DNA from: Rhabdophis nuchalis
Taxonomy: Eukaryota > Chordata > Lepidosauria > Squamata > Natricidae
DNA length: 64,000 nucleotides
Assembly (NCBI GenBank): GCA_039707465.1
Contig: CM077649.1
Coordinates: forward strand, 16,191,001-16,255,000
Direction: 5' to 3'
Shown here: piece after piece, positions 34,300 through 46,280 of the stretch
How positions within the stretch are numbered: the stretch's first letter is position 1
Layout of the letters: every line of letters starts with the position of its first letter
Program-made: the position numbers and the translations under genes
The notes under the pieces: generated by a model
Database searches by the model: none
Told to the model about the DNA's origin: nothing
Seen by the model: only the letters and a program-made list of their open reading frames with translations

Positions 34300-35825
34300 G
34301 TTTAAAGAATCATCTTCACAGGCACGATGGAACAAATCCCATATTGACATCCAGATTCAAGTCAGTTGAAGAAATAAAGGTATAAGGAGTAAACCATTCC
34401 CTTTGTTGTATTACATGCATATCTCTAAGCTTAAGCTGAAACTTAAGCATATTTATATTACATCTTACACACATTCATCACACATTGAAGTACAATTTAA
34501 CCAATTGTTTGTAGTTTAACTCCAGCCTTTCGGATTAGCTCAGTATGTTGTCTGAAGGTCAGTGAATAAACCATGGTTAGGTCAACTATGGATACACATG
34601 CATGAACACAGCCATTAAGCAAACCCATTAAACACAGTGGGATTTACATCATCTGACAGTGTTCTATTTTCTGCAGAGCATTCTATTTCCTAGCTGGCCA
34701 TTTTCTTGTCTGGCTGTCTTCCTTAGTGCTCTTACCCTTTAACCCCCAAAGAGCTGTGACTTGCCCAGGAGGGAACCAGCATTTCTTTTCTCATCCTCCT
34801 CAAATTATTAACCCCAATATTCTTCGTAAGATGAAAATCTTCTTTTAAAAGAATCCCACAAAACTGGAAAAAAGACCACACAACACTTTGTATGTATGAG
34901 CCAGGGATTTTAGAATTTCAAGGACTATCTTAGCTTCTTGCTGAAGTTGAGTAATAAATGTATTGTGTCTGTTGTTCAAAGACACTCTCCCAATTAGATA
35001 TTTCTCTCAGTGAGGATCTGCCTGAAGTTGCCTAAGAAAAGCAGCTTATCCATGTTTTGTTATACTTCAGATAAAAATATCACACTCAACTTGATATATC
35101 AGCTTGGTTCCAGACTGTTCATTGTTCCACTCCATTAATTTCTACCATAAATACCCAAATGTATTCCTTACATGACCTAGGATCAGTTCTGTGCACCGCT
35201 CATTGTGCAAATTTCAGGATCTGTGATTGCTGCAGTACGCACACAACTGAAAGAACATACTGATGCTACTATGGCATGGATATTGCTGAAAAATTGTTCC
35301 GAAGGCTCATAACATTAAGGCATAGTTAAACCCTTAAAGTCACATACTGTTGACACTCTATTTCATGTTTTGAGGGATGTTTAGGATTTTGCTCTTTCAG
35401 AAGAGCAACATTATTTTGGCTTTAATATTTTAAGATTTGGAGGCGAAGATCTACAGATAATTTGATGATTGTTTTTTTTAAATTTATGGACCATCTGCAC
35501 AGAATTCTGTACCGCAAATACAACCTAATGTTACTCAGAAAAACAGTGGAAAAATATAATAGACTATGATGTATGAAGTAGCACCCCAGACATAAAAGAT
35601 ATTCTATATCTAAAGCAGCCGTTATCCAGAGAAGTGCAGTTGTGATATAAAACAACATTAGACTCCAGAAATAAAAGATACAGCACACAACACAAATATG
35701 TTTTATGCTTTATGCTGATCAATGAAACCACCATGGATTAATTTTCTTGTGATTATGACTGTAGGGTTCATATTTTGCAAACGAAGTTAATGGGATATGG
35801 GAGGAGGGAATTATCTATTCCATCG
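34300..35825. other. Unassigned AT-rich spacer
   Basis: No gene or recognised repeat was seen. Confidence 0.4.
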
Positions 35826-35829
35826 TTCA

Positions 35830-36010
35830 ATCTGAATGTCTGATTCTTGGAGACTGCCTGGAAAAGTCCTTGCAGTTTTCTTGACAAGGTTTTTCAGACG
35901 TGGATTGCCATTGCTTTCTTCCTAGGGATGACAGAAAGTGAATGATTCCAGGTTACCAGCTGGTTTTATGACTAATGTGGGACTAAAACATACTGTCTCC
36001 TGGTTTCTAA
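35830..36010 (-). mobile_element. tRNA-SINE-like fragment
   Basis: The ATTGCCATTGCTTTCTTCCTAGGG...CCAGCTGGTTTTATG...CTCCTGGTTTCTA sequence resembles the body of a common reptile tRNA SINE read on the minus strand. The tRNA head with its A and B boxes is missing. Confidence 0.4.
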
Positions 36011-36095
36011 AGCTGTGAAAGTTAAAACTCAGTCCAATACAAACAACAAAGCAGTCAGAAAATTTCTCCTACTCGGTATGAAAATTGTTCTATAG

Positions 36096-36466
36096 CAGTG
36101 ATGGCTAACCTTTTTTGGCTTATGTGCCAAAAGCGGGGGGAGCGCAGGGGGGTCGTGCGTGAGTGTGTGCCACACCCATAATGCTATGTGTACGACTCCC
36201 TGCTTTTGGCAGGCTTTTTTCGCCCTCCCCAGGCTCCAGAGGCTTTCTAGGAGCCTCGGGAGGGTGAAAAAAGCCTCCCCCCCACCTCCAGAGGCTTCAG
36301 GAGCTTCATGAAGCCTCCAGAGGGCGAAAAACGGCCTCAAAAGAAGACCTAAATCAACTGGCCAGTGCACCCAATCGCGCTGGAGCTGACGGCAACACTT
36401 CGCGTGCCCTAAGAAATGGTTCCGCGTGCCACCTGTGGCACCTGTGCCATAGGTTCGCCATCATGG
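36096..36466. mobile_element. hAT-like element (CAGTGATGGCTAACC)
   Basis: Left end CAGTGATGGCTAACC mirrors right end ATAGGTTCGCCATCATGG. The target duplication TTCTATAG lies at 36088-36095 and 36467-36474. The interior holds repeated CCTCCAGAGG..GCGAAAAA units. A related copy is at 44632-46685. Confidence 0.85.
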
Positions 36467-36544
36467 TTCTATAGCTATACAGTATATATTTTACAGAGCA
36501 TGTTAGCCACTCTAAATAGCCCATCATCCTGGTTAGCAAAAATC

Positions 36545-36710
36545 AAGAAGATGAAAGCATTACCTCAAATTATCCGGAGAGAACTTCAAAAGTAATGTTA
36601 GAAAGCATTGTTTCCTAGAAAGAGTAGTAAAAGCTTGGAACCAACTTCCAGTGGAGGTAGTGAGTCAATCATCAGTAACTGAGTTTAAATGAGCTTGGAA
36701 TAAGCATATG
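36545..36710 (+). mobile_element. LINE C-terminal remnant
   Basis: Translates in pieces to a KAWNQLPVEVVSQSSVTEFK-like tail seen at the end of CR1/L3-group proteins. Clade not determined. Confidence 0.4.
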
Positions 36711-36714
36711 TCCC

Positions 36715-38110
36715 TCGTTCAACTAAAAATTAAAATTAAAATTAAAAAAATAAAAACAATAATTATTTAATTAAAAAGAAAACTAAAAAACCAAAAACCC
36801 TCAAAGAGCATACTCAATGGATCACGAAGTATTTTTCTGCCGTTGATTTTCTATGTGTCTATCTTATCCTATGCATAGTGGTTTACATAACTTACAGTAA
36901 TTGCAGTAGCTTCAAGCAGAGTTTGAGACGTATTCAGTACAGCAGCCTATACTCAAAATAGAAATTGGAAGGAGCTAGGATTACTAAACTGTGTAAACAT
37001 TGTTAAAAAAAAGGTAGGTTTTCAATATTTGGATGTCAGCTGTATCTTTATGAATATTCTATGGGGTAAGAATTTAGCACTTTTATTTTCATAATATTCA
37101 CTGGTAGGAACAGTGAAAGCACCTGAAAGATTGACTAGTTTATTAGTGAATAAATTGCCTGGATCACTTCCGACAGTTGGATTATATTCCATGTATCAGA
37201 TGAACAATATGGCAGTGCTGAAGACTGTTTCTGCTGCTAAGATAAATATAATAAAAAGAACATGGCTACTGCTAAGGAAATCTTAGGAAAGGCAAGCTCT
37301 TTCTTTTTCATGTGGCAGATAGAAAGCTGTTCTTTGATGCATCCTTTTGTATTCTTTCTTCTTGTCGGTAGCTGACCAAATTCAGTTTTGGTCTACCTTC
37401 TCCTTGTGTTGAAGGGTGTTAAACAGCTAATGATTATGCAACAGCTCCTCTAGTGCAATAGTTTTGTTGTTTGCCAATTGGATCAAGGTCCAAAGGGCAA
37501 ACAAAAGTGCTGAATTTCCTGGCATCAGTGCAATCATTCCTATGAGTATTTTTAATGTATATAAAGCAAGATAAATGTATCAAGAATGCATTTATTTTCT
37601 CACGGATGGATATGTCTATTAATGTGAAATGAAGGGTGGAACAGTAATATGAAACAGGGCAGAATGGGAAGTAACAGTCTACAAAACTGACAGCTATTCG
37701 TCTGATTTGTAGCACAGCAGTTCAGCCTTCTTTGCTTTGGAACGGAAATAGAAATAATGTTTTGTTTCCTTGGCCTCAATGAACTACTGCTCTGTGTTTC
37801 TGGCAAAATGCTGCTTTTGGTAGTAAATGGTTAGAGCTGGGTATCCATTAGTGGCAATAATTTCATGTGCTATCCCACTGCTGGAGAAGCAGAGATTTCC
37901 TAAGGTGACTCCTTTTGTTCCTTTTACACAATGAAGTTACATTCAGAAGATACGTGTTCGTGAATTAAACATTGGTGAGTCAAGTCCCTTGTCTACTGGA
38001 ACAAAGAATATAAACGCAGCTTTTTGGGCATAAGGTAGATGTAAATGGAACAGCATTCAGTCTGAGACAAAAGCAGATTACATAGTAATTCATGCAGATT
38101 GAGCAATATA
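36715..38110. other. Unassigned AT-rich spacer
   Basis: No gene or recognised repeat was seen. Confidence 0.4.
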
Positions 38111-38118
38111 TAAAGGTA

Positions 38119-38663
38119 CCATATTTTTCGGAGTATAAGACACACTGGAGTATAAGATGCACCAAGATTTTGAAGCGGCAAATTTTTTTAAAAAAGTGTT
38201 TGCGTTCTGCAGACCTCCCAAAAACGGCTTTTCCGTGAAAATAGGGCCATTTTGTTTTCAAAAAAAGGGCATGAATAGCCTTTAGGAGGTTTGCAGAGTG
38301 CTCGGGGGTGTCCCCCCCAATGAGCAAAAAATGACCCGCTTTTTGTGAAAACGGGCCCATTTTTGTAAAAAAGAAAAAAGAAAAAAAAGAAAAGGCATGC
38401 ATAGCTTTTAGGAGGCTTATAGAGTGCTCCTGGGGCTGGGGCGGCGGCAAAATTGAGCAAAAATGGCCCTGTTTCACTCATTTCTGCCTTCCCCAGCACC
38501 CAGGAGCACTCCAAAAGCCTCCTAAAGGCTATGCACAGCCATTTTGGTGAACGGGTGGGTTTCAGGAGGCAAAAAATGCTGTATTCAATGTATAAGATGC
38601 ACCCAGATTTTCAGCCTCTTTTTTGAGGGGGAAAAGGTGCATCTTATACTCCAAAAAATATGG
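38119..38663. mobile_element. TA-duplicating inverted-repeat element (MITE)
   Basis: Ends CCATATTTTTCGGAGTATAA and, inverted, TTATACTCCAAAAAATATGG; flanked by TA at 38117-38118 and 38664-38665. The interior has direct and inverted copies of a GAGTGCTC..CCTAAAGGCTATGCA unit. Size and TA target suggest a Tc1/mariner-type non-autonomous element. Confidence 0.75.
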
Positions 38664-38665
38664 TA

Positions 38666-38945
38666 ATCCTCAATTTACCACCATCTGTCCATTTGAAGTT
38701 ACAATGGGCCTAAGGATCAGATGAATAGATTTATGACCTTATGCACTTATGATTGTCGTAGTGTTCCTGCAATCATGTGATCACAATTTGGGCGCTTGGT
38801 AACTGGCATGAAATTTATGATGGCTGCAGCATTACAATAACTGTGAGGATTCGCTTAACGACACTGACAAAAAATGTCGAGCATAGACACATGATGACTG
38901 CATTACTTAGCAATGGAAGTTTCAGTCTCAATTGTGGTCTGCAGT
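38666..38945. mobile_element. CAGGTAGTCCTC-type element, left end split off
   Basis: Continues the terminal sequence interrupted by the 38119-38663 insertion (AAAGGTA | ATCCTCAATTTACC). Holds the interior blocks GCAATCATGTGATCACAATTTG and TTATGATGGCTGCAGC. Confidence 0.65.
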
Positions 38946-39163
38946 CAAGGGCTATACTAAATTTTACCACACATTTGGAAAACTCTTCTGGTGACTACTA
39001 GAACCAATAAGATGATTTTCTATCATGTTCTATAAACTAGAGAGATGTATTGTCATGAATCTTGATTACCTGACAATAATCTTGTAATAATCTTGAAATT
39101 ACGAAACCTCTCTGTAAAACAGGCACGAGCAAAGTCTTTTAAACTTGAACTTGAACTCTATCA

Positions 39164-39298
39164 CAGGGGTCTCCAACCTTTGCAACTTTAAGTCTGAAGG
39201 ACTTCAGCTCCCAGAATTCTCCAGCCAGCTTTGCTGGCTGGAGAATTCTGGTAGCTGAAGTCCTTCAGACTTAAAGTTGCAAAGGTTGGAGACCCCTG
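39164..39298. mobile_element. Palindromic hAT MITE, subfamily A
   Basis: 135 bp. The target duplication CTCTATCA lies at 39156-39163 and 39299-39306. The arms differ at only one base (GGGAGC versus GGTAGC on folding). Confidence 0.96.
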
Positions 39299-39774
39299 CT
39301 CTATCAACCTGAGTTAGTATACAGGGCTTAAAAGGCATTAGGTAGGGCATCTTAGAGATTTCTGATTATACTGTACTTGCTTGTGCTTTTATGAATTACA
39401 CCAAAGTCCTCTTTATAGGCCTTCCCCCGGCCCCCAACATGCATTAGGTCCTAGGCTGATAATGACCTGAAATTTTTGAAAGAAAATTTCTCTTCACTTA
39501 GGAATATATTTTACATATTTATCAAGAGAGAATAATTGCTTCTTTCAGCTGACCTCTTTCTCATTAGAGTTGGCATAGATTATTTCCCTTCAAATGACCT
39601 TACCTTTTTTTCTTCTTCAAATGGCTGGTAGACAGAAAGTGTATATCTATTCCTTCCCTAGCTGCCATTCTGCTAACACGGGCTATCAAAATTGCAATTA
39701 CTGTGTTCCCAAACAGCAATAATAAATAACATTTTCTTATTATATATGTAGATTCCTAAATGTCATTTAAATGT

Positions 39775-39919
39775 CATTTATATTTATTTATAAATAGATT
39801 TACTGTGTGTGTGTGTGTATGTGTATGTATGTAGATAGATATAGATTTATAGAGATAATGCTATAGATATAGATACATACACATAAATTTCATTTATATT
39901 TATTTATAAATAGATTTAC

Positions 39920-39950
<31 letters not shown>

Positions 39951-40031
39951 AGATAGATATAGATTTATAGAGATAATTTGATATAGATATAGATACACAC
40001 ACATGATAACTTTCATTTATATTTATTTACT
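39775..40031 (+). repeat. Tandem repeat of a ~120-bp unit
   Basis: Unit 1 (39775-39890) and unit 2 (39891-40013) start CATTTATATTTATTTATAAA and each contain a (TG)n, GTATG and TAGATAGATATAG run. A third unit begins at 40014 and stops after 18 bases. Confidence 0.92.
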
Positions 40032-40150
40032 AGCAATTCCCGGCTATGCGTTGCTGTGGCTCAGTCTGGTTAAATGGCCAACCAATCTGTGTGTAGATCT
40101 ATACCTGCATACACAAACACGTATTTCTGTATTTCTGTATTTTTCCCTTT
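40032..40150. repeat. Unknown dispersed sequence, left part
   Basis: Begins ACTAGCAATTCCCGGCTATG, unlike its AT-rich surroundings. A stretch at about 42063-42175 (CGTATTCGAAAGGAACGTTG) after the L2 copy may be its other half. Family not recognised. Confidence 0.35.
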
Positions 40151-40156
40151 CTCCCT

Positions 40157-40345
40157 CTACCTACCTACCTACCTACCTACCTACCTACCTACCTACCTAC
40201 CTACCTACCTACCTACTGTATTTCTCCCTCTCTCTATCCACCTACCTACCTACCTACCTACCTACCTACCTACCTACCTACCTACCTACCTACTGCATTT
40301 CTCCCTCCCTCTCTCTATCCATATAGCTGCCTACCTACCTACCTA
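40157..40345. repeat. (CTAC)n microsatellite, three blocks
   Basis: Three blocks of CTAC units (about 14, 13 and 4) separated by a repeated TGTATTTCTCCCTCTCTCTA-like spacer, so the array is a higher-order repeat. Confidence 0.95.
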
Positions 40346-40494
40346 TGTCATAAAGGATGACATAATACCTGTGGCCCACTGCTCTCTCTGTATCCATCTA
40401 CCTACCTTTTAAAACAATTTTTTACATTTCCATTGCGTTTTCCTGGCACAGGTGTGACATCTACACAATCTACTACTACTACTACTAAACTACT

Positions 40495-42040
40495 AAATTT
40501 AATTTCTAGACCGCTCCCTCTCCCCAAGGGGACTCGGAGCGGTGCACAGGGAAATTAAAACAATAAATATACATAGATATACAAAACAGTTAAAAAACAC
40601 ATTAAACAATAAGACCCTGCGCTAAAATTCCCCAAAACCAATCACTAAAACCCTAAACCCTATAATACTATGGTAAGAGGCTACCCTAGGCCGGCCAGGC
40701 AGAAAAAGTGCGTTTTCAATTTCAGACGGAAGGAACGGAGGTCCGTGGTAGTTCTAATATCAGGGGGGAGGTCGTTCCAGAGGGCAGGGCCCGCCACAGA
40801 GAGAGCCCTTCCCCTGGGCATCGCCCACTGACAAAGTCTAGTGGACGGCACCCGGAGAAGTCCCTCTCTGTGGGAGCGAATCGGCCGTGAGGAAGTATGA
40901 GGCAGAATCCGATCCCGCAGATAGCTAGGTCCCGAGCCATGGAGCGCTTTAAAGATGATGACTAGCACCTTGAAGCGCACCCGAAAGACTACAGGTAGCC
41001 AGTGCAGCTCGCGCAAGAGCGGTGTTACATGGGTGTACCTTGTGGTACCCATTATTGCTCGCGCGGCTGCATTCTGGACCAACTGCAGCCTCCGGGTGCA
41101 CCTCAAGGGGAGCCCCATGTAGAGAGAGTTACAATAGTCCAGTCGGGATGTCACGAGAGCATGAGTGACTGTGCGAAGGGCATCCCGGTCCAATAGGGGG
41201 CGCAACTGGCGAACCAGGCGAACCTGGTAAAACGCCCTCCTGGCCACGGCTGTCACTTGATCTTCCATGGACAGCCGGGAATCCAGGAGGACACCCAAGT
41301 TGCGCGCCCCATCCACAGGGGCAAGATGTTCGCCCCCTATGGCCAGCGATAGAGACAGCTGGTTGAACCGGGCAGCCAGAAACCACAGCCACTCGGTCTT
41401 GGTCGGGTTGAGCTTGAGTCCGTTACTTCCCATCCAGACCCGCACGGCTTCCAGGCACTGGCACATCACCGCTACGGCATCGTTGGGGTGGTTTGGGGTA
41501 GATATATACAGCTGAGTATCATCAGCGTAGAGATGGTACTCTACCCCAAAACCACGGATGATCTCACCCAACGGCTTCATATATGTGTTGAACAGGAGGG
41601 GCGAGAGGACCGACCCCTGAGGCACCCCACATGTGAGGGGTCTCGAGGTCGACCTCTGCCCCCCTGTCAACACAAATTGCGACCGGCCAGAGAGGTAGGA
41701 GGAGAACCACCGCAAAACAGTGCCTCTCACCCCCAACCCCCCCCAGCCGGTGCAATAGGATACCATGGTCGATGGTATCAAAAGCCGCCGAGAGGTCTAA
41801 TAGGACCAGGATGGAGGAACAACCCCCATCTCTGGCCCTCCAGAGATCATCGACCAACGCGACCAATGCCGTCTCGGTGCTATGCCCGGGCCGAAAGCCG
41901 GACTGGCGTGGGTCTAGATAATCAACTTCCTCCAGGTGACGGGGAAACTGTTGTGCCACCACACTCTCGACAACCTTCGCCAAAAAGGGAAGGTTGGAGA
42001 CGGGACGATAGTTGTTTAAAAGAGCTGGATCCAAAGAGGA
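40495..42040 (-). mobile_element. L2-clade LINE, longest copy in window
   Basis: About 1.5 kb on the minus strand, reaching from the fingers of the reverse transcriptase to the 3' end. It begins in [19 protein letters not shown]. It continues through [22 protein letters not shown] and the catalytic YADD, down to the LWNDLPPDIRT tail. The apurinic endonuclease domain and ORF1 are missing through 5' truncation. Two frames (42034-41564 and 41781-40681) join at a run of eight C at 41737-41744, where one frameshift breaks the protein. Confidence 0.94.
40681..41781 (-). pseudogene. L2 reverse transcriptase, frameshifted
   Basis: 366 residues open from the frameshift to the natural C-terminus. The palm motif B ([13 protein letters not shown], about residues 53-65) and catalytic motif C (YADD, about residues 85-88) are intact. 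The thumb and C-terminal RNA-binding tail follow. The first aspartate motif (AAFDTIDH) lies upstream in the other frame. Not a host gene; the protein would be inactive without the separated N-terminal part. Confidence 0.9.
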
Positions 42041-42256
42041 CTTCTATATATATCTATATATATCATTGGTGCCGTATTCGAAAGGAACGTTGTGTGAAAA
42101 TTTGGAAGCGATCGGTGCAATCCTTTTGGAGATTAGTTGTTTTGAACAAACTCTTGTTACATTTTTATTTATATAAAGATAAATTGAAATGTATGGGCAT
42201 TTTGTTCCTTTTAATGACACACTTACAATCTCATAATCAATTGGCAAACCACATTA

Positions 42257-42320
<64 letters not shown>

Positions 42321-42361
42321 CCTCCCTCCCTCCCTCCCTCCCTCCCTCTCTCTCTCTCTTT
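42257..42361. repeat. (CT)n / (CCCT)n microsatellite
   Basis: About 28 CT units, then eight CCCT units, then CT again. Confidence 0.97.
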
Positions 42362-42369
42362 CTCAGAAA

Positions 42370-43315
42370 CAGTAAAACCCCTACAGAACCCCAGACCCTT
42401 GCAATTAAAAGAGGCCAGTTTTTCAGATACAGTTTTTCTTTATGTTAAGACTCAAAGTGTTATCAAAGTATCCATCTTAAAAAAAGATCACATTTTGCTG
42501 ATGAGTCACTATTATGATTTAAAGTAATGGATCACAATTCGTTATTTTCTCTAGGTACTTAAAAAATCAGTAGAAAAATGCTTCCAGGAAAGTACCACAG
42601 TAACACATCACTAGCATTTGTCAGGGTTGCAATTATTTGGATATAAATGAAGCAGATCTCCCTTGAGCTTCAATAGATCCCATGACCTGTGATGAGACTA
42701 AATCTTGATGGAAGTAGAAGTATTTTCCATTTCTTTCAAAGGTCTTTTTCCTGGTTCACTGCTTTTGATAGAGGGCAATCATTCTGAAATATTCTTATTT
42801 TGAGTTCAGTTCTTGTGCTTCTGAAATAAAAAGTTATATGCGAACACAACTAAGTTTCTTCTGCTGGAACAATCTTCTACAGTCTTCCATCTTCTATATA
42901 ATTTGTGATAGCAGTTTTCAGAATTTCCAACCAATATGACCAAGTCATATGATGACAGGGAATATTGGAAGTTGTACTCCCCCAAAAACAATTGAGAGCA
43001 CCAGATTGGGGATGGTTGTACTATTATATTTATTTCACACCAATTAACAAAGTTAATTTACTTGTCTCGTGTATTTGAGGATACTGGGAAATATTCTGGA
43101 CAAAGTTAGATTATGATGTTATGATTACATTATTTCTACCAGACATATCCCATAATCTAATCAATATAAGTAAAATGTTTGCTTGTTAGATGATAAATTA
43201 TACTGAGTTGGAGATAGCCAAGTATGAAATATTTATGTTTTTGACATATTTTACAATATAAAAGGACAGACAAATAAATTATTGCTTCTTCCTTTTATAT
43301 TTAGCACGCATTGTA
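42370..43315. other. Unassigned AT-rich spacer
   Basis: No gene or recognised repeat was seen. Confidence 0.4.
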
Positions 43316-43324
43316 TGTTTTTTA

Positions 43325-43404
43325 AATTTCCTGTGCGCCGCCCTGGGTCCTCTGCGGAGAAGGGCGGGATATAAATGTAAATAAAATAAATAAATAAATA
43401 AAAT
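43325..43404 (+). mobile_element. L2-clade 3' terminus only
   Basis: Just the last 60 bases of the element (GCGCCGCCCTGGGTCC...GGAGAAGGGCGGG) with an AAATAAATAAATAAA tail. An extreme 5' truncation. Confidence 0.85.
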
Positions 43405-43409
43405 TAGAG

Positions 43410-44620
43410 CAAAGTAATTGTAAAAGAAAAATAATCACTGTCAAAACATGTACGTTCTTTTTTTCTGAGAAAATTCTTATGCATTTTTTTCTGTTGACAT
43501 CCATTATAGTAAAAGTAGAATGGGCAAAGCAATTCAATGTGGAAAAGAAGAGATTATCTACAGTATTGTCTCATGTTCTTGTGTGAGTTTGGGAATACAT
43601 TATTTTTGACACATTGGCAGATTCTGGTTTTTTAATGTCTTTTTAAATAAGTAGTTGGTCTGTATGAGGGGTCTCTCTGAGTTTGATTGATCTCTTGCAG
43701 TGTTTCATTACCCAAACTAAGTAACATCATCAGTGCTAGTAGGAAAAGAGGTTCGCTCTCAATTTATATTATACTGGCTTGTCTTTTAAATGTTGGTGGG
43801 AGTAGTCTTAATGATTCTTTGGTTGAGCTGCCTATTGTTAGCTTGCTGGGCAGTTCCTTGATTGGTCCATTGGGCCTTGATTGGGGTATTGATTGTGGGT
43901 CTAGTGTTAATCTTGGTGTGAATCTCTGCTCACCTGGATGTTAATTGATGGTGGGAAGGTGTTTTGGCCTGTTTGTTCCTTTTTTTGGCTTGTTGATTGC
44001 CTCTTTTGTATGGTATGTAGATTATATTTACCTTTCTTTGTCTTTTGATAATCGAAGTCTATACATTGTCCGTTATTTCTCCCATTCATCTCCTTCATGA
44101 TTCTGTGGTCAAACGCCACAGAATCCATACAGATAGCAGCCACTATAAAACCAATTTGGGTTAAACAGTGTGCCACAGGGCAAAACCTTTTAAAGCAAGG
44201 GCTAATTTATAGAATATGTCCAAAATCTGGGACCCATGAGTCTTTTGGCCTTGAAATTTAGTAAATTTATGTCATAAAATTATCATAAAGCATTTTATGA
44301 CATGATATAAAATGTCATAAAACATTTCCCCTTGGTTAACTCCTCATGTTTGACTGTGCTATATAGTTCAACATGGATTACTTTCAAGGCAGATACATCT
44401 TTGAATATCTCTCTTAAATTTGTAAGAACATTTCCACAACATTGGATGCTTTGCCATTTTTGAAAGCACTGAGGAGTCTGGTAAGGAAATATCTCTAAAA
44501 TGATGACTCACGTGGGTCATGGGTTGCCTAGTATACTACTAGAACTATTGTTCCTATAACCTTTAACTGGGCAAAATGCTGCAACACAGGGCAAATAATT
44601 TTTGAACCAACGTACCTCAA
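43410..44620. other. Unassigned spacer
   Basis: GT/T-rich in 43780-44040; no gene or recognised repeat was seen. Confidence 0.4.
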
Positions 44621-44860
44621 ATAGACTAATGCTGTGATGGCGAACCTATTTACCGGCATGCCAGCCCTCAGCTCTAGCACACATGCACGTAATGACCAGT
44701 TGATTTCTGGCTTTCCAGAGGTCCAGGGGAGGCCATTTTCATCCTCCCTAAGCTCCAGGAAAACCTCTGGAGCCTAGAGAGAGTGAAAAATTTCTGGTTG
44801 GTCCATTTGGCCTGTTCTTCACCCTCCACAGGCCCTGGAGGCTTTCCTGAAGCTTGGTTG

Positions 44861-44979
44861 TGTTATGACTTCGGTCAAAGAGTGGGTCCACATCAGGTTT
44901 GCTCAAAGACATAGCTTTTATTAGCTAGGCACAGCTTACAGAAGAAGAAAGGTTCAGTAAAAGAAAGGTGCGGTAGACA
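44861..44979 (-). repeat. 3' terminal repeat of LTR element
   Basis: Identical to 46281-46399 over all 119 bases. On the minus strand it contains AATAAA (near 44916), as expected for R/U5 of an LTR. Confidence 0.93.
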
Positions 44980-45003
44980 GGGGCTCCCGCGCTTTGACAG
45001 CTC

Positions 45004-45009
45004 TTTATA
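45004..45009 (-). promoter_or_regulatory. TATA box upstream of the 3' terminal repeat
   Basis: TATAAA on the minus strand whose first base is 30 bases before the first base of the terminal repeat, the spacing of a TATA box to a start site. Two ATTGG (inverted CCAAT) motifs lie farther upstream on the same strand, near 45032 and 45070. No such promoter lies before the other repeat copy. Confidence 0.55.
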
Positions 45010-45747
45010 TTTGGAGCTGTCAAAGGGGGAGCCAATCAGGCTGCAGCAAGGGCCAGGTGCGCCTCAGCCAATCAGGCGCGTCTGTCGGTTGGCCGCCTTG
45101 CTACAGCCTGTTGCCAAGGCTCCAAGAGGCAGCCTGGAAGACCTGCGGCCGGTCGTAACTCGAGACCGGTCGCAGGTCGAGGACACAACACCCCTTTCCT
45201 CCCTCGGTCTGCGCATGCGCGAAAAAGCTGTCCATCAGGAGAGCGGAGCATGCGCAGTCCGCTTAGTCAGCCTCAGAGTCTCTCGGATGCCGGACGAGGA
45301 GGACGTATCTGAGGAAGCTCCTCCCTGCCGGGGTGTGGATCCAGTGGCGTCATCGGAGGGGCCTACCGGATAGGCGGAGTCCTCTGGAACGGTGAGTCGG
45401 GGCGAGGGGGCGTGGCGATTGTTGTGTAGGCCTGGTCGTCCGCTCGGCTTGAGTTAGGCCGATGAAGCTTGCCGGTAGTCATGCGAGGAGGCGTGGTCTT
45501 CGATGGGGAGGCCTGGTCGACTGGTCGGCTTGAGCCAGGCCGAAGATGGTTGCCAGAACGGCGGAAGGCAGGACAGGCCTGACAGGAAGGTGGTAGGGAG
45601 GCCTGACTAGCGAAGGCCCTTTAGTATATGTTGCAGATGGGTAGGCCGGCCCGGTTGGGCGGGGTTGTTGGGCCCGGCGTGGCAGCCGGACGGCTGTTGT
45701 TGCTGGTGCAGGCAGCGGCCTGGCTTCTAGGGTCTCGTTTTGCATTT

Positions 45748-45825
45748 GAAGGCTTGTCGGTTTCTTTTGGGTGCGAAGGCTTGTCGGTTTCTTTGGTGCG
45801 GAGGCTTGTCGGTTTCTTTGGGTGC
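45748..45825. repeat. Three tandem 25-27-bp units in LTR element
   Basis: Units start at 45748, 45775 and 45800, each with GGCTTGTCGGTTTCTTT. They give the repeated Thr-Asp-Lys-Pro-like peptide on the minus strand. Confidence 0.92.
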
Positions 45826-46261
45826 GGAGGCTGCTTGTCCGGCGCCGAGCCTCCGGTGTGGCTGGCGCTGATGTCGGAGGCCCTTATGGCCGTAGCGGCG
45901 GTAGATGGGCCTTGCACGGCGACTCAGGAGTCCCGTAGGCCTTGGCTGCTTCTGTCGGCTCGATCCGAGGAAGAAGCGGTGCGTTTCGTAGTTCCTGGCT
46001 GTTTCTGGTGGCTTTGTCCGAGGGCGAAGCGATGTCCCGCGGCAGGTCGTCGACCGCTGCCGGGGTAGCCACGGCTTGCGCGGTTTCGAGGCCTCGGCCG
46101 CTGCAGCTCGAGAGGTCTTCGAGCGTCCTGGCCCGGTCATACTAGCCGTCAGGGAAGCGCTCGAGGTGGGCCGTAGGAGACCCAGGTTTCCGTGGCCGCG
46201 TCGATGGGTCGAGCGGGGGAAACGATCCGGTTGATCGTACCGCGAAAATGAGGTCTGCCTG

Positions 46262-46279
46262 ATCCCACCCTCGTCGCCA
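46262..46279 (-). promoter_or_regulatory. Primer-binding site for tRNA-Ser(GCT)
   Basis: Minus strand TGGCGACGAGGGTGGGAT, one base inside the terminal repeat. It complements the 3' end of vertebrate tRNA-Ser(GCT), CCA included, with one mismatch in 18. This sets the element's orientation. The tRNA sequence was recalled, not searched. Confidence 0.75.
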
Positions 46280-46280
46280 G

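Noticed and set aside
45000..46270. CpG-rich block as a gene promoter island with several ORFs
   Set aside because: It lies entirely between the identical terminal repeats of an LTR element; the ORFs on both strands are low-complexity and overlap one another.
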